Shown: positions 1-11,579, counted from the first letter of the stretch. The stretch is 64,000 bases of DNA from Prosopocoilus inquinatus (GCA_036172665.1 CM069872.1:22547001-22611000); one strand, 5' to 3'. Notes: generated from the letters alone by a model not told the origin. Program-made: numbers and translations.

Positions 1-1580
1 GTGTCCTATTGCGCCACGACAATGCACCACCCCACAAGTCAAGGGTTTCAAAAGTTGCCAGTGCTGAATGCGGCTTCGAAGAAATTAACCATCCGCCTTA
101 TAGCCCAGATCTAGCCCCCTGTGACTATTTTCTGTTTCCAAATCTCAAAAAAAACTCTAATGGCCGTTTCACAAAGCTTTGTTAAAGCGTTGATTAACTA
201 ATCAACCGTTAAGTTTAATCAGTGTTAAAAATTTGATGCTGTTTCACAAAACAAAAAACTGTTATGTTAATCTCTGATTAACTAATTGGAGTTTACGTTT
301 GGCAACATCGAAAAATTGCCACTTTAACACCGCTTTAAAGTAATCTGTCCGGTATGGCATCGCCTGCAGTCAGGTAGTATGAGGTTAGAAACTCAAAATA
401 AATAAATACATCTTAAATTCTTCGCATTAGTGCAGTTAATGATTTTTAAAAGTGAAAAAGGAAAAAAGAAAGGGAGGAAAGAAACTTTAGTGCAGTTTAA
501 TTACTTGAACATATATGGCAAAGACACATTTTCTGTTGTGGTACAGTTCAGCGGGATTACCATCAGGTGAAATAATTTTAACATGGGGTACAATTTGTGG
601 TGCCAATGACATGACAAAAGCGCAATGTTAACTTGCGAAGCTTCTATTCGGAATTTAATTAACTGGTTGCTTTGCCTTGCAATAAGATGAATGACACGAT
701 GAATTCTACGTATCTATGGTTTCTGAAAGTATCAGGAATCAGCTGTTGAAATATTTCAGTGGATAATAACGTAAGTTTATCAGCAACTGATTTGTACCAT
801 AAAATAAATTTATTTTTGCTTGTTGCCGGTTCTAGTGTGGGACCAAAGAGTTCCATAACACCTTTGGAAAAGCGAAACGTTAAATTCATTAAAAGGATTA
901 TTTCTGTCTCTTATAAAATGAATCCTACCTTAATGAGGCATTTCTTTATCGTCAGAGAAGAAAGTGAGGTTGCAGACATTCTGAAATAATTTTGAATTGC
1001 CTGTTGAAAATAATTTCCGAAATAGTGTTGTAAAAATTAATCAATAAACCAAGTGAGTAAAAAGTACAGAAATGTCATTATTTTTCATATTTAAGGTACA
1101 TTACATTTTTAAATAAAATTATAATTATTTTTTTTAGATATATGTGTGGAATTTTATATCAAAAAAACTTCATAAAAACTATGGAAAATTTTCTCGTTAC
1201 TTTTTAATCGCTGGAATTCTATCGATTAATCTAACGCCTGATTAGACAGAAGTAAATGAAGCGTTATCTCTTAATGTGAAACACTTAACGGAGCATTAAG
1301 ACCTATTACAGAGCGAGCCGTTTAGTAATCATCGTTAATTTAATCATCGTTAAATGCAGTTGTTTTCCTATTTAATCATTCGTTACAGAGTTAATCGAAA
1401 CTTAAATATTTAACGAAGCTTTTTGAAACGGGCCATAAGAGTTTAATTTAGGGACGATGAAGAACTTATAGCGGCTGTTGAAAGGCATTTTACGCACAAA
1501 ACAAATGAATATTTTTATAATGGATTACAGATGATGTTGAAACGATGTAATTACTTGCATCCAAAAGCAAGGGGCCTATA
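1..1580 (+). pseudogene. mariner-type transposase, C-terminal remnant split by an insertion
   Basis: The first 150 bases translate to the C-terminal catalytic stretch of a mariner transposase, with the diagnostic HDNAPPH and PPYSPDLAPCDYFLF motifs; these carry the second and third acidic residues of the mariner DDD catalytic centre. The frame is cut at base 160 by another element and resumes near 1446 with DDEELIAAVERHF, the usual continuation of mariner proteins, ending near 1580. An in-frame stop lies just before that resumption. The N-terminal part is outside the window. This is a dead fragment; the family assignment is firm, the subfamily is not determined. Confidence 0.85.
161..1435. mobile_element. 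Non-autonomous Harbinger-like DNA transposon (1275 bp) inside mariner
   Basis: Both ends carry related inverted termini: the left begins TGGCCGTTTCACAAAGCTT and the reverse complement of the right begins TGGCCCGTTTCAAAAAGCTT. It is flanked by a 3-bp duplication TAA (158-160 and 1436-1438), the target preference of PIF/Harbinger. Subterminal regions on both sides are rich in short GTTAA and GATTAA motifs, possible transposase-binding repeats. Two overlapping 76-codon frames inside (659-989) resemble no known protein and are probably not genes. The superfamily call rests on TSD length and ends only. Confidence 0.65.
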
Positions 1581-1678
1581 TATAAAAATAAATATTTGTT
1601 GTTCTTCTAATATTTTCTTTTCATGTCGTATACCACTTGAAAATTTATTGATTTTACTTTTACTTTTATTTTAATAAT

Positions 1679-1712
1679 AATACACTGCTCCAAGAAATTA
1701 ACGCAGCACTCT
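1679..1712 (+). repeat. Possible Tc1/Tc3-like terminal inverted repeat scrap
   Basis: TACACTGCTCCAAGAAATTA followed by ACGCAGCAC resembles the end of Tc1/Tc3-type elements, which start TACA/TACAG after a TA target. No matching second end was found. The following stretch to about 2150 has no recognisable gene. Confidence 0.25.
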
Positions 1713-2152
1713 GTAAAATAAGATTTCTCGTTTCCTTTATTTAAAATTTGAAACGGTTACGTTGATTTGAAACAATTTAATAACAACTGTTTAATGTGTT
1801 ATAAAATCGTCTTTTATAAGTAAAAAATAAACAATAAAAACCAATAAAATCAAAAGTCGAAAAATTTGAGAAACAAAGCTTTTGAATGAATGGCACCTCT
1901 TTTGGGTATTTTCACTTCTATTTGAAATAACAGACTGTTATCTTCGATACACACATAAAATAAGCGAAGTTTTATCATATTGTTCCAATACCTTCCAAAT
2001 TTCCACAAGCTAACGCCCCACCTCTTCCAAGCTATTAACTTGGATCGGATAATCTTTGAGTGCTTTCAGAGGCCTCAGACCACGTACTCGGAATCGAGAG
2101 GCCTGTGTTATTTCTTATGGGATTTTAGCGCAGAACCCGCATAGCATATCTA

Positions 2153-2400
2153 CTTATGGAAAATTTAGTTCGACTTTTTAATTAAGAATATAATTTTGTA
2201 CAACTTTCGCCTTTACAACTTTTCTCTAAAATCAAGACTAACCGAGCTATATGCATTTAACGAAATTATAAAAAATCTGTTTTTTTGGAAATATTTAGCT
2301 AGCCATGAACTTTAAGTAAGAAACAAAAGCTGCATCAAACTGACCATCTAAAGCTACAAAACTTTCCATTTAACCATCTCTCTGGCTCTGCTAGTTTCCA
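2153..2400 (+). repeat. Family A repeat, partial copy
   Basis: This stretch matches by eye 12688-12930 and the reverse complement of 33310-33560. Shared blocks include ATGGAAAATTTAGTTCGA near 2157, CTCTAAAATCAAGA near 2225 and AACCGAGCTAT near 2240. Similarity stops abruptly at about 2400, where errantivirus env sequence begins, so this is also the breakpoint of that element. Confidence 0.75.
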
Positions 2401-2550
2401 ATAAAACAACTACAATCAAGTTACCTTTCGTGTAGCTTTTCACTTCTATACTGTCTTCGAGAAATTTGATATTATTTTCATTTATTTCACATGGGAATTT
2501 TGTTGTTTCAGTTAACCATTGTTGAACAGATTTTAGCTCTTGCATTAAAT

Positions 2551-5224
2551 CAGTGTCTCGCAAACTTTTTTAGTCTGCGGCACGCTAACTGAGGAATTTT
2601 TTTTCCGCGGCACACTAAGCTAAATAAATTTTCGGAAGAAAACGTATATTTAAAAATAATTAAAAAAATTTGTTTTACAAATAGGTACATTAATTAATAT
2701 TTGGTACAATAGAAAGGAACGTATTTTTATTTTAAGCTTAATGTGATGGATGGGCTTGTTTCTGGGAACAAATTTGCATTATTCGTGGTTCGAAGTTGGA
2801 CAAACACACTCGCATCTCTCCATCAATCATCTGAAGTCGCTCACGTTTTTTAGATTTAATTTCAGTCAATGAAGAAAATGCAATTTCGCAGAGATAAGAG
2901 GAGCCAAATGGTAACAAACTTCGAAGAGCTCTCATGCTCAATTCTGGATATTGATTTTGAAGAGAGATCCAAAACGTTGATAACTCGAGTTCTGCGAAAG
3001 AAGCTTTGTGCACCAAATCATTCTTCAGGTCGATAAAATCCTCTTCTTCTTTTATTGAGAATGAGCTGTCCGTGCAACCTACAAAGGGGTTGACCACCCA
3101 TTCGTCTTTTTTCGAATTCAGAGATGGAAAATATTTGACGAATGAAGAGGACAGATTTTCAAATGTAGTTTGAATTTCTTTTGATATTTTATGTTTAATT
3201 GTTGATGTATTGACAGTTGGAAGAAAGTCAAATTGCAAATTTTTAGATTTTTGCAACCACAGTTTCAGTTTTTCTTCAAAAGCCTTGAGTTTTCCGATAA
3301 TGCTAATGATGTTTTCCTTGGCTCCTTGGATGCTCATATTCAGTTTATTCAATTTTTCAAAAATGTCATTCAGGAACGAAACTTCAAGCCACCAAATATC
3401 GTCATGCAGAAAATCGACTTTATCAGTATTGTCTGTCTCGAAAAATGAAACAATTTCTGCTCGCAAAAGTATCACTCGTTCGAGAACTTTTCCTTTCGAG
3501 AGCCACCTCACTTCAGTATGATACAACAAACCTTTATGATCGGAATCCATTGCTTCACATAATGATGCAAAAATTCTTGTTCGGAGTGCGTTTGACTTAA
3601 TATAGTTGACGATCTTAATGACTTCCTTCATTGTTTGGCAGAGTTTTTCCGGAAGGGCTTTTGTTACGAATACCTCTCGATGAATCATACAATGCACAAT
3701 TTTCACATTCGGATTAATTTTCAACACATGAGCGACGAATCCTTTTTTGCGGCCTTGCATTGAAGGTGCGCCATCGGTACAGACACTGATACAGTTTTCC
3801 CATTTAATTCCTCTTAATTCAATATTTTTATTTACCAGTTCGAAAACGTCCTGTCCTGTGGTAGTTTGCTTCAGCTCCGAACAAAAGAAAAACTGATTTT
3901 GAATCGATCCGTCTTTAATAATACGGAGAAATGCTAATAGTTGAGCTTTATTACTAATATCGGTAGATTCGTCGACTTGAAGAGCCCATAAATTCGACAT
4001 TTTGTCTTGATTATTCGCAAAATGCTCTTTGAGTTGTAGATCAATATCATCGGACATACTTTGAATTCTACGCGCAATTGTATCACCTGATAACGGTATT
4101 ACTTTTACACGTTCAACAGCTTGTGTTCCAATCATGGCTTTAACAGCTATTTCCAACGAAGGCAAAATGATATTTTCAGCATCAGCATGAGGCTTTTTCT
4201 TTTTTGCTAATAGTTGGGCAATTTTATACCTTGCGATTTGAGCTTTTTCTGGTACCGTACATAAATTTTTGAATCGTTTGGCTTGGTTGTATAATTGTGA
4301 ACGAAGGTTCTCGAAATAAGATTTCTCCTTGTTTATGTACAATGGATGTTTTTTTTCAAAATGTCGTCTAAGTTTACTCGGAACCATCGCTTCATTGGAA
4401 AGAGTTGTAGAACACAACATGCAAACGGGCAAAGAATTATCTTCTTTGGACGGAATAAAAGCAAACTCTATGTATTCATCATTGTATTTCCGCTTTGCTG
4501 AAACTGTTGAAGATGTGACCTTTGCTTTTTTTGTAGTTTTGTCAGAGTCCGGAGTTTTGGAACTCTTTGTTTTGATAACGTATTTGTCCATATTGGGTCT
4601 GTAATTAAGTAACAAGTAAGTAACTGAAATGAATACCTTCTTATATTCAATATTGTAAGAAAAAGAATTAAAAAAGTATCAACGCCTGTTTAAGAAGTAT
4701 GTAACTAGTTTATTAATTATATTAAGAATAAATATAGTTAATAAACATGGTCACTATTTAATTATTTGCACTCACCTTGATAATAAAGAAAATCTAACAC
4801 AAACACGTGGTAAAAATAAAAAATGAGAACACAATCTAGCAAACGCAACAATATTCGTAAAACGAAACACACAATGAGAATTTTTGAGGGGAATTGAAAA
4901 GTCACGCCACGGAGCGAAATGAAGCGTTGTCAAGCGGTACGTTGAGTGGGGGAAAATCCACGCCAGTGCCTCTCTAACCAATTCACCCTCACTTGTGCAT
5001 CTTGTTGTTACGACAAAGTTTGGGAGGGCAAATACGAGTACCTGTGTTCTGGCTAATTTAGTTAAAGTTAAATGACTACTTTTTGGGTAATTTTATAGTT
5101 ATCAGAAATTGGTTTTTAGATTAATCTTAGAATATCTAGTGCAACTTGGAAAATCTTTTGCGGCACACTTAACATTCTCCCGCGGCACACCAGTGTGCCG
5201 CGGCACACAGTTTGCGAGACACTG
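2551..5224 (-). mobile_element. Complete hAT transposon (2674 bp) with exact 8-bp TSD
   Basis: The ends are perfect 16-bp inverted repeats, CAGTGTCTCGCAAACT at 2551 and its complement ending at 5224, flanked by CATTAAAT at 2543-2550 and 5225-5232. Subterminal GCGGCACAC motifs recur on both sides (about 2577-2620 and 5160-5208), as expected of hAT transposase-binding sites. Inside is one long minus-strand transposase frame. Complete ends, exact TSD and an open gene make this one of the best-preserved elements in the window. Confidence 0.93.
2738..4615 (-). CDS. hAT transposase, ZBED5/SCAND3-like
   Basis: An uninterrupted 625-codon frame. Residues 65-90 form a BED-type zinc finger (C65, C68, H85, H90). 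The RNase-H-like core shows D215 in LQVDESTDIS and D281 in CTDGAPSMQG, then a CMIHREV block near 309, the RWLSKGKV motif near 370 and an acidic residue in CEIAFSSL near 577 within the C-terminal hAT dimerisation region. The second Met (residue 9, MDKYVIK, base 4591) looks like the more typical start. Transposases of this type bind subterminal repeats and excise DNA with 8-bp duplications, matching the flanks. Related genes are domesticated in vertebrates, but here the gene sits inside its own element. No stop or frameshift seen. Confidence 0.92.
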   Translation of the reverse strand: MLLNYRPNMDKYVIKTKSSKTPDSDKTTKKAKVTSSTVSAKRKYNDEYIEFAFIPSKEDNSLPVCMLCSTTLSNEAMVPSKLRRHFEKKHPLYINKEKSYFENLRSQLYNQAKRFKNLCTVPEKAQIARYKIAQLLAKKKKPHADAENIILPSLEIAVKAMIGTQAVERVKVIPLSGDTIARRIQSMSDDIDLQLKEHFANNQDKMSNLWALQVDESTDISNKAQLLAFLRIIKDGSIQNQFFFCSELKQTTTGQDVFELVNKNIELRGIKWENCISVCTDGAPSMQGRKKGFVAHVLKINPNVKIVHCMIHREVFVTKALPEKLCQTMKEVIKIVNYIKSNALRTRIFASLCEAMDSDHKGLLYHTEVRWLSKGKVLERVILLRAEIVSFFETDNTDKVDFLHDDIWWLEVSFLNDIFEKLNKLNMSIQGAKENIISIIGKLKAFEEKLKLWLQKSKNLQFDFLPTVNTSTIKHKISKEIQTTFENLSSSFVKYFPSLNSKKDEWVVNPFVGCTDSSFSIKEEEDFIDLKNDLVHKASFAELELSTFWISLQNQYPELSMRALRSLLPFGSSYLCEIAFSSLTEIKSKKRERLQMIDGEMRVCLSNFEPRIMQICSQKQAHPSH

Positions 5225-5927
5225 CATTAAATTATCGGGTTCGACGATAGATGTATGCATAGTATTGAGTTTCGCAAATGTAATCGCTTCTTCTAACGTG
5301 TCTAATAGCTCTTGTATCACACTCGCAGACATGAATAAAATTGGTCATAAACAGTATTAAAAGTGAGTAAGGTCATGATTTTAGCGTCTTCTAATTTTGT
5401 ATTGTTCACAGTGTATTCTAATTGCATTATCCGTGATTGGATAACTAATTGATTACTCATCAGCCCTTTCATGTTATTGAAACGTTCGATAGCCGTGGTT
5501 GTTAGCGAGACTTGTTCCCTCATTAATGTTTTTATATTGTCTTGAGATTTCGATAAGGACTCTATGGCGTGGTCATAGCGCTGCGCATCCTCTTGATCTA
5601 AATTTCCTGTAATACATTTGATTATTCCACCTAATCCATTTATGAATCCTCTTTTACTCCTTTTTGGTTGCTGCGGTATTATTCTGTTCAAAGTTTTCTC
5701 TATGCTTCTAATTTTATCATTTATAATATATCGGTAATTGTACATCTCTCTTTGATAATTTTTCCCATTTTCACTTGATAGTCCCTTTTCTAAATTATTA
5801 ATATTATTTCTCAATGCTTCTATTTCTACTTCTATTTTCCCCAAATCTATAGTCCTAATAAGCTTCCAATAATCTATTACGTTTTGTGCTAATCCTAATC
5901 GCACTGGATACAGCCCTGGATTGTTTG

Positions 5928-7162
5928 TTATTTTCTTGATGTCGTTGGCTTCGGTGTCCCAAGGACGGCATCTGCAACAACAGGATGTCTTAAGTTGCGT
6001 AGCGCCACTCTTCTTGTTTTATTGCCATCCTTAATTTCGGCAGTGTAATCGTTATTCACTTTCATTAATTCAAATGGTCCTTTATATTTTGGCGTTAATT
6101 TATTTCGGTTATTACTCAATATTTTTTCATATACGTTTTGACCTATACGAAATACTTCATGACCTTTCTTATTTTCGTTTCTTTTCTCTATTATTTTAGT
6201 TTTACTAGTAGTCATTCCTTCGTGAATTTTTTCGTAAATCTTCTGCATCTTTTCCTTGTGTGAATCGATGTATTCTTGATAACGCTGATGGGTGTAGTCC
6301 AAATCAAACAGGTTTCTACTGTTAATGTGTCCAAACACTAATTCATTTGGCGTTTTATTTGCCACCGAATGAATCGTGTTATTGTAGGCAATGATCGCGT
6401 ACTTCATTAATTGATCGATGGGTTCCTTATATTGTTCTTTCAACATCCGTAAATGCTCAATGATTGTTGAGTGAAATCGTTCTATGATTCCATTGGATTC
6501 TGGATTATGCGGAGTAATAAAGTGGATATCAATTTTGTGCAATTTCAATAGCTGTTTTACAGTCTCGTTATTAAACTCAGTTCCGTTATCTAAAGTTATA
6601 TTTTCTGGAGTTCCGTACATTCGAAAATATTCCGTGAAAGCATTTGTCACATCGATAGCATTTTTCCCGCTAATTTCTATTGCTTGGCCTAATTTTGAAA
6701 ACGCATCCACAATAGTTACAAAATTTCTGGCTCCTACAGAAAGTGTGTCCGCGTGTAGACATTGAAATGGTCGCATGTATGTGTCGGTAATCATTAACGG
6801 TAATTTCGGAGGGTTTCTCTCATATTTGCTAATCTTGCAAATACCACATTGATTGATGTAATTAATAACAGTCTCCTTCAAATTGGTCCAATAATATTTT
6901 CTTTGCAGCTGTTTTGATGTCTCGACAATTCCTCTGTGATTTGTCTTGCCTTCACGATAGTTACGAATAAGGTTTTCCTGTTCGTCTTGGTCATTAACAA
7001 CAATCAGTTTTTCTGTACATCTTATTATTTTCAGTCCATTATTTGAGACATGTTTCGTGTAGACTGTGCAGAGTGATTTGTATATTTCCTCATTGCAGTA
7101 TACGTAATACGCTTTATTATTTGTCATAAATTCTTTTATGAATTTTAAAATTTGTTTCTCCT
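5928..7162 (-). pseudogene. pol: Errantivirus pol fragment: integrase
   Basis: The frame (399 codons from the first Met, open to about 7162) is a gypsy integrase. The zinc-binding region keeps H64 and C94-x2-C97, but the position where a first His is usual reads R (NYREGKTNHRG), so the HHCC finger may be incomplete. The catalytic D127, D180 and E216 are all present with 35 residues between the last two (DD35E). A C-terminal GPFELMKV segment is the usual chromo-like/GPY region. Protease, reverse transcriptase and RNase H are missing because the element is cut at about 7162. Confidence 0.9.
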
Positions 7163-7288
7163 ATTGATTTTTTGGTACTTTGACGTTATATATTATTTGA
7201 TTTTTGTTCCGATTGACTTCGCATATCAATTTATTCGCAAGGGTTTCTTGAATGTGTACCTGTGTTGGTTTAGCGTCAATGGCTTCGT

Positions 7289-10200
7289 TTACATTTGTTT
7301 CATATGCAAAGCATGGCTATATTTATTTTTGAATTGAACTTTGTTTAAGATTTTTAAGTCATCAGATAGTGCATTGAATATAGTGGCAATATTATATTGA
7401 AACGATCTTTCAAAAAGAGCAGTTCTATGTAGAGATGGAGTTATTACATTTTTATGACGAATGTTTATATTGTGCCCATCTATTCTAAAGCGTATTTTAT
7501 TATAAAGGTAAGATGGAGCTTTTTCATGAATAAGTTTAATACAGAAACTTGCTAAATGAAGCTTACGCCTGTTAGCCATATTTAACCAATGCATTTTCTT
7601 TTAATTTAAATGATACCCGTTCTCTACTTCTTAAACCGTATATGAGGCGTACACAGGTGTTCTGAACTCTTTGAATTCTTTTACTCGTTAACGAGTCTAA
7701 ACAAGGACCGTACACTATATCTGCAAATGTAAAATGCGATAAGACCAGGGATTCACAAAGCATTGTTCTAGTTGCAATGTTGAGAACTGATTTATTAGCA
7801 TATAGTAATTTTATATCAGTAAACGCTTTTTTAATGCAATTATTAATATGCTTAACAAATCGAACATCTGTATCCAAAACAAGTCCCAAGTTTCTAGCAG
7901 ATTCGGAACATGGTACCCTCTCTTCACCTATTTTAATATTAAGTAAGTTAGTCGAAAGTTTACGTTGAAACGTTTTTCCGAAGAGCATTACTACAGATTT
8001 TTTTGGGTTTAAAATTAAACAATGTTGCTTAGACACTCGAGATAAATTCAAGATATCAGAATTTATAAATTGATGTGCTTGTTCAATATCGCTGACTTTA
8101 AATGAATAATATAATTGAGTATCATCAGCATAATAATGACTAGTAGAATACTCGAGACATTTGCTTAAATGACTGGTGTATAAAGTAAACAGTAATGGCC
8201 CTAAAATTGAGCCCTGAGGAACACCGGTCTTAAATGCACGTACCTTAGAGTAATTATGGTTAATATTTATTATTTGATACCTATCATTTAAGTAACTAGC
8301 TATAAAAGATTCAGCACAGTTTCCGAACCCAACAAAGCGCAAAATTGATAGAAGTAACTTGTGGTTGACCGTCTCAAAAGCTCTAGAAAAGTCTAAAAGA
8401 ATTAGTGCCGTGAGTTCATCCCGATCAGCTGCATTGAGGATCTCATCAGTAATATGCATAAGAGCTGTAGAACAGCTATAATTTTTACGAAAACCTGATT
8501 GATTATTTGGTAACAAGTTATAGTCATTCAGATAATTCATGATTTGCTTGCACATGATTCTTTCTAGTAGCTTGGACATTATTGGCAATAAACTTATTGG
8601 TCCTAAGTCTTTGAAATCAGTAGGTTCTGATACTTTCGGAATCGGAATAACATGAGCTATTTTCCAATCTTTAGGAAACACCATATTTACTATGGAAAAG
8701 TTAATTATGTGAGTGATAAAGGGTATTATACGAGGGCAACAGAAACTAAGCATTTTAATATTAATTCCATCGCATCCATTTGCATTCGTGTTAATGGAGC
8801 ATAACAATTTACTTATTTCAGCTTCTGTAACACCTGTGAATGTAAAAGTATTCCGAACATTTGGGTGCAAATTAAGTCTGTAAAACTGTAAAATTTCATC
8901 ATCAGGTGAGTTATTCGAAAGAGAATCTATAAAGTAATCATTAATTTGATTTGCATCAGATAATTGCGTAGAGATATAAGTGTTACTGGGCTTAGAATAA
9001 ATATTTATATCCTTAATATCTTTCCACACAGTATTTCGATTACTGTGACGCAGCCTGTAATTTAAGTATGCTTTCTTTTCAGTTTTGACGGCAGCATTTG
9101 TTAAGTTTCGTAAAGTTTTATAGTATTCGAAATGCTGAGGAGAACGTGATAATTTATAGCGACGGTGAGCATCATCACGCAGTTTCATCATTAGTTTCAC
9201 GTTGTCAGTAAGCCATGATTTTTTGGGCTTTGTAATGTAACAATACTTTAGTGGCGCATGAATATCAAATAGATTACATATATTATTATTTAAATAATTC
9301 ACCATGTCATCAATATTATTCATATAATAAATATCATCGAAATTGGTCGCTTCAAGGTCTGCTTTAAAAGCATTATAGTCAAAATACTTAAAGTCTCGAA
9401 ATAGTTTTTTGACTGGAACTTTTTCACTCTGTAAAAGTTTACATGATATAAGCTCATGATCTGAGATATGATTTACGCTCTCAACACAAACATCTGCTAC
9501 ATGGCTAACATTGGAACAAATTAGCAAATCAATTAAGGTTACTGAAGAAAGCGTCAGTCTGGTAGGCTCATTTATTAATTGAGAAAGACCATATAAGTCT
9601 AACATTTCATAAAATTTTACCGTGCATAAGTCGTTCACATTCAACAGATTATTATTAAAGTCACCACCTAATAAGACTTCATCGTGCATTGGTATTAATA
9701 AAGACAGAAGTTCCTCCAACGATTCTATAAAAATGTTATAGTTAATATTAGGTGGACGATATACGACGCCAATGCAATATTTGCATTTAGAAATATTAAC
9801 AGATAGCCATAGTTGCTCTATATCGTCATTTTTTTCCATGTTTATAATTGAAAATTTGATGTCCTTTTTTATATATAACTCCAACGCCTCCACCTCTGCT
9901 CTACCGATCTTTTCTCAATAAATCATAACCATTAATCATAATGAACATATAAAATAGCGACATCTTACTATCGCTTTTTGACCTAACATTGCAGTAGGAT
10001 AGACAAATTGAAGCGGGATTTGCTCCTAATGAGTCCCCCATGCAAGGCGGCCATGCTTGCTGTCAAAGCATAATGAAAGATTTTAGAAAAATTTTGTGCA
10101 AATCGTTTTTGATTGCAGTGAGAACCTCGAGCAGCCTCTGGACAGCTGTTTCAGCCCTGCGATTTGCACAAAATTTTTCTATTAATCATAATGTTTTCAG

Positions 10201-10336
10201 TGAGAATGTTTTCATTTAGCCATGGTTCGCACATCAAAACGATATCATAATTATTACTAAGAATAAGTTCTTTGAGATCAAAAAAACTTGCTAGTAATGA
10301 TCTTACATTTAACTGTGCAATACTTAATTCTCTCAT
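7289..10336 (-). pseudogene. LINE-1 ORF2: AP endonuclease and reverse transcriptase, broken
   Basis: The endonuclease starts at 10336 (LSIAQLNVRSL, then CEPWLNE) and is interrupted by a 250-bp insertion (9944-10193). Past it the frame shows a typical endonuclease GYDLLRKDR block ending in a stop, followed by a frameshift. The 773-codon stretch 9893-7572 holds VVYRPPN, LLGGDFNNN and SDHELIS (endonuclease), then reverse transcriptase with GFRKNYSC, LDFSRAFETVNH, GVPQGSILGPLLF and the catalytic YYADDTQLYYSF. A further frameshift near 7590 separates the C-terminal domain (7594-7289, MHWLNMANRRKLH). The enzyme would nick target DNA and copy RNA at the nick; this copy cannot. Confidence 0.9.
9944..10193 (-). 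mobile_element. Family A copy (250 bp) inserted in LINE-1 with 13-bp TSD
   Basis: ATTAATCATAATG occurs at 9931-9943 and again at 10181-10193, precisely bounding a block absent from the endonuclease frame. The block matches, in the opposite orientation, the family A copies at 35405 and 12040. One edge lies in the 3' half of a hammerhead (GGGCTGAAACAGCTG on the minus strand), and a short self-complementary copy of its neighbouring sequence closes that end. A 13-bp duplication points to retroelement-style insertion rather than cut-and-paste. Confidence 0.8.
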
Positions 10337-10469
10337 TATAATAATATAAATAACATAATTAGCTCATAACTGATTAATTGTTCTGAAGTGAATTGTTAAC
10401 GATAAGAAAGAATACAAAACCATTTCAAATAAAAAAAAAATAATTGTCCTTCTAACAAATAGGTACATC

Positions 10470-10756
10470 GGTAATTGTAATGTCTTCTGAAACAGAATTA
10501 AATTCTTAATTCTTCACTTAATACATACTACGAATAGGAGGTCTAAAGTTGAAATATCGTATCCTCAAAAAACAAATCGCAATTATGCGTATCGAAATAG
10601 AACAAAAACGACTTGGTAATTGTAATGTTCGAAGCAGAAATTAAATTCCTAATTCTTCGCTTAATAAAAACTAGAAGAGGAAGTCTAAAGTTGAATTAAC
10701 GTATCCTTAAACACAAATAGCAATTATGCGTATCGAAATAGTACAAAAACGACTTG
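10470..10756. repeat. 145-bp tandem duplication in LINE-1
   Basis: Two head-to-tail units start with GGTAATTGTAATGT at 10470 and 10615 and both end in AACAAAAACGACTT or a close variant. They differ at several positions, so the duplication is not recent. It lies between the ORF1 end and the ORF2 start on the minus strand. Confidence 0.85.
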
Positions 10757-10839
10757 CCAAAAAGTATTATTAGATTAATTTGAGAATGGCAGTGAGCTCA
10801 CATATGTATATATTGTATACAAATACTAAATTATTACAA

Positions 10840-11579
10840 CGATTGCAAATCAGAAAAATTTCTAATAACATGTTTCGTGCCTTTATTATTTACATGTATA
10901 ACACCATCACGGGTCCAGGCATTACTATAGCCAAATTTCACCATTGCCGATTTTAAAATGTTTACTCGTAATTGCGTAAGATCTTCCTTGATATTAATTT
11001 TACAACCTTTTAATAACTTTTTGTTATTAAAGACACTTTTTCTGTATAGGTAACTGGTAAATTTGACAATAATAGGTCTTATTCCTTTTCCAGGCCTACC
11101 TGTTCGGTGACAGCGGTCGATTTGTTCCCGCTCTACATTAATCTTAAGTTAAATAAACTAGTTACGATGTCTGAACAATTTTCACCCTGTTGCTCTGGGA
11201 TACTGAAAATGAGTAAACAATTTCGTCTTGAGTATTGCTCGAGATTGTCTTCCATCTCTTTCAACGTGTCGCACTCACCTTTAAGGTTTTCTATTTCCTT
11301 CTTCAGTTCGACTATCTCTTGTTTCATGCTTTGGCAAGAAGAGGAAACATTTTGCATCTCGGTTTTTAAATCACGAACGGAGTTTTAGCAATCCAAAACT
11401 TCACTTTTCAGAGATTGGAATTGCTTGTCCAAGCTAACCATAGCGACCTTGATAACACTATCCACAATAAGTCTTACAAAATTTTCATCCTGCATTAGTT
11501 CTACTGCTAGTTTCTTGGCTACTTCCCCTAGGTCTTCCATCTCTTTCTCCGGCTCTTTACTCCTTAATTTATAAGACAT
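10840..11579 (-). pseudogene. LINE-1 ORF1 (coiled coil plus RRM-like RNA-binding domain), frameshifted
   Basis: The start at 11579 gives MSYKLRSKEPEKEME and an acidic helical segment, stopping near 11385. Another frame (11357-11133) has a heptad-rich coiled coil (VELKKEIENLKGECD) leading into EQYSRRNCLLIFSIPE, the signature of LINE ORF1 RRM domains. A third frame (about 11140-10850) continues with REQIDRCHRTGRP and a basic C-terminal domain. ORF1 proteins coat LINE RNA. At least two frame breaks make it non-functional. Confidence 0.8.

Larger units (their letters stand above)
2403..5930 (-). pseudogene. env: Errantivirus env (F-like fusion glycoprotein), interrupted and truncated
   Basis: The readable part at 5317-5904 (195 codons) has a furin-type site RSKR at residues 82-85 followed by GFINGLGGI, the cleavage and fusion-peptide layout shared by errantivirus Env and baculovirus F proteins; such Env mediates membrane fusion. 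The frame stays open upstream of the first Met toward the pol end, suggesting production from a spliced mRNA. It is broken near 5320, split by the hAT at 2551-5224, picked up again at 2403-2542 (QQWLTETTKFPC), and then lost, so the ectodomain end and membrane anchor are missing. A non-functional relic. Confidence 0.8.
2403..7162 (-). mobile_element. Errantivirus-type gypsy remnant (pol 3' part plus env)
   Basis: On the minus strand an integrase frame is followed closely by an env frame, the pol-env order of insect errantiviruses. The element is cut at both ends: pol begins only at the integrase zinc region (about 7162, where LINE sequence starts) and env is lost beyond 2403. No LTR is visible. 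A hAT element lies inside env. It is unrelated in detail to the full gypsy at 20918-29515. Confidence 0.8.

Noticed and set aside
659..989. Two overlapping 76-codon frames inside the Harbinger-like element
   Set aside because: They lie on opposite strands over the same bases, show no motif or splice context, and the element otherwise looks non-coding.
3210..3521. 103-codon plus-strand frame
   Set aside because: It is the antisense shadow of the intact hAT transposase gene.
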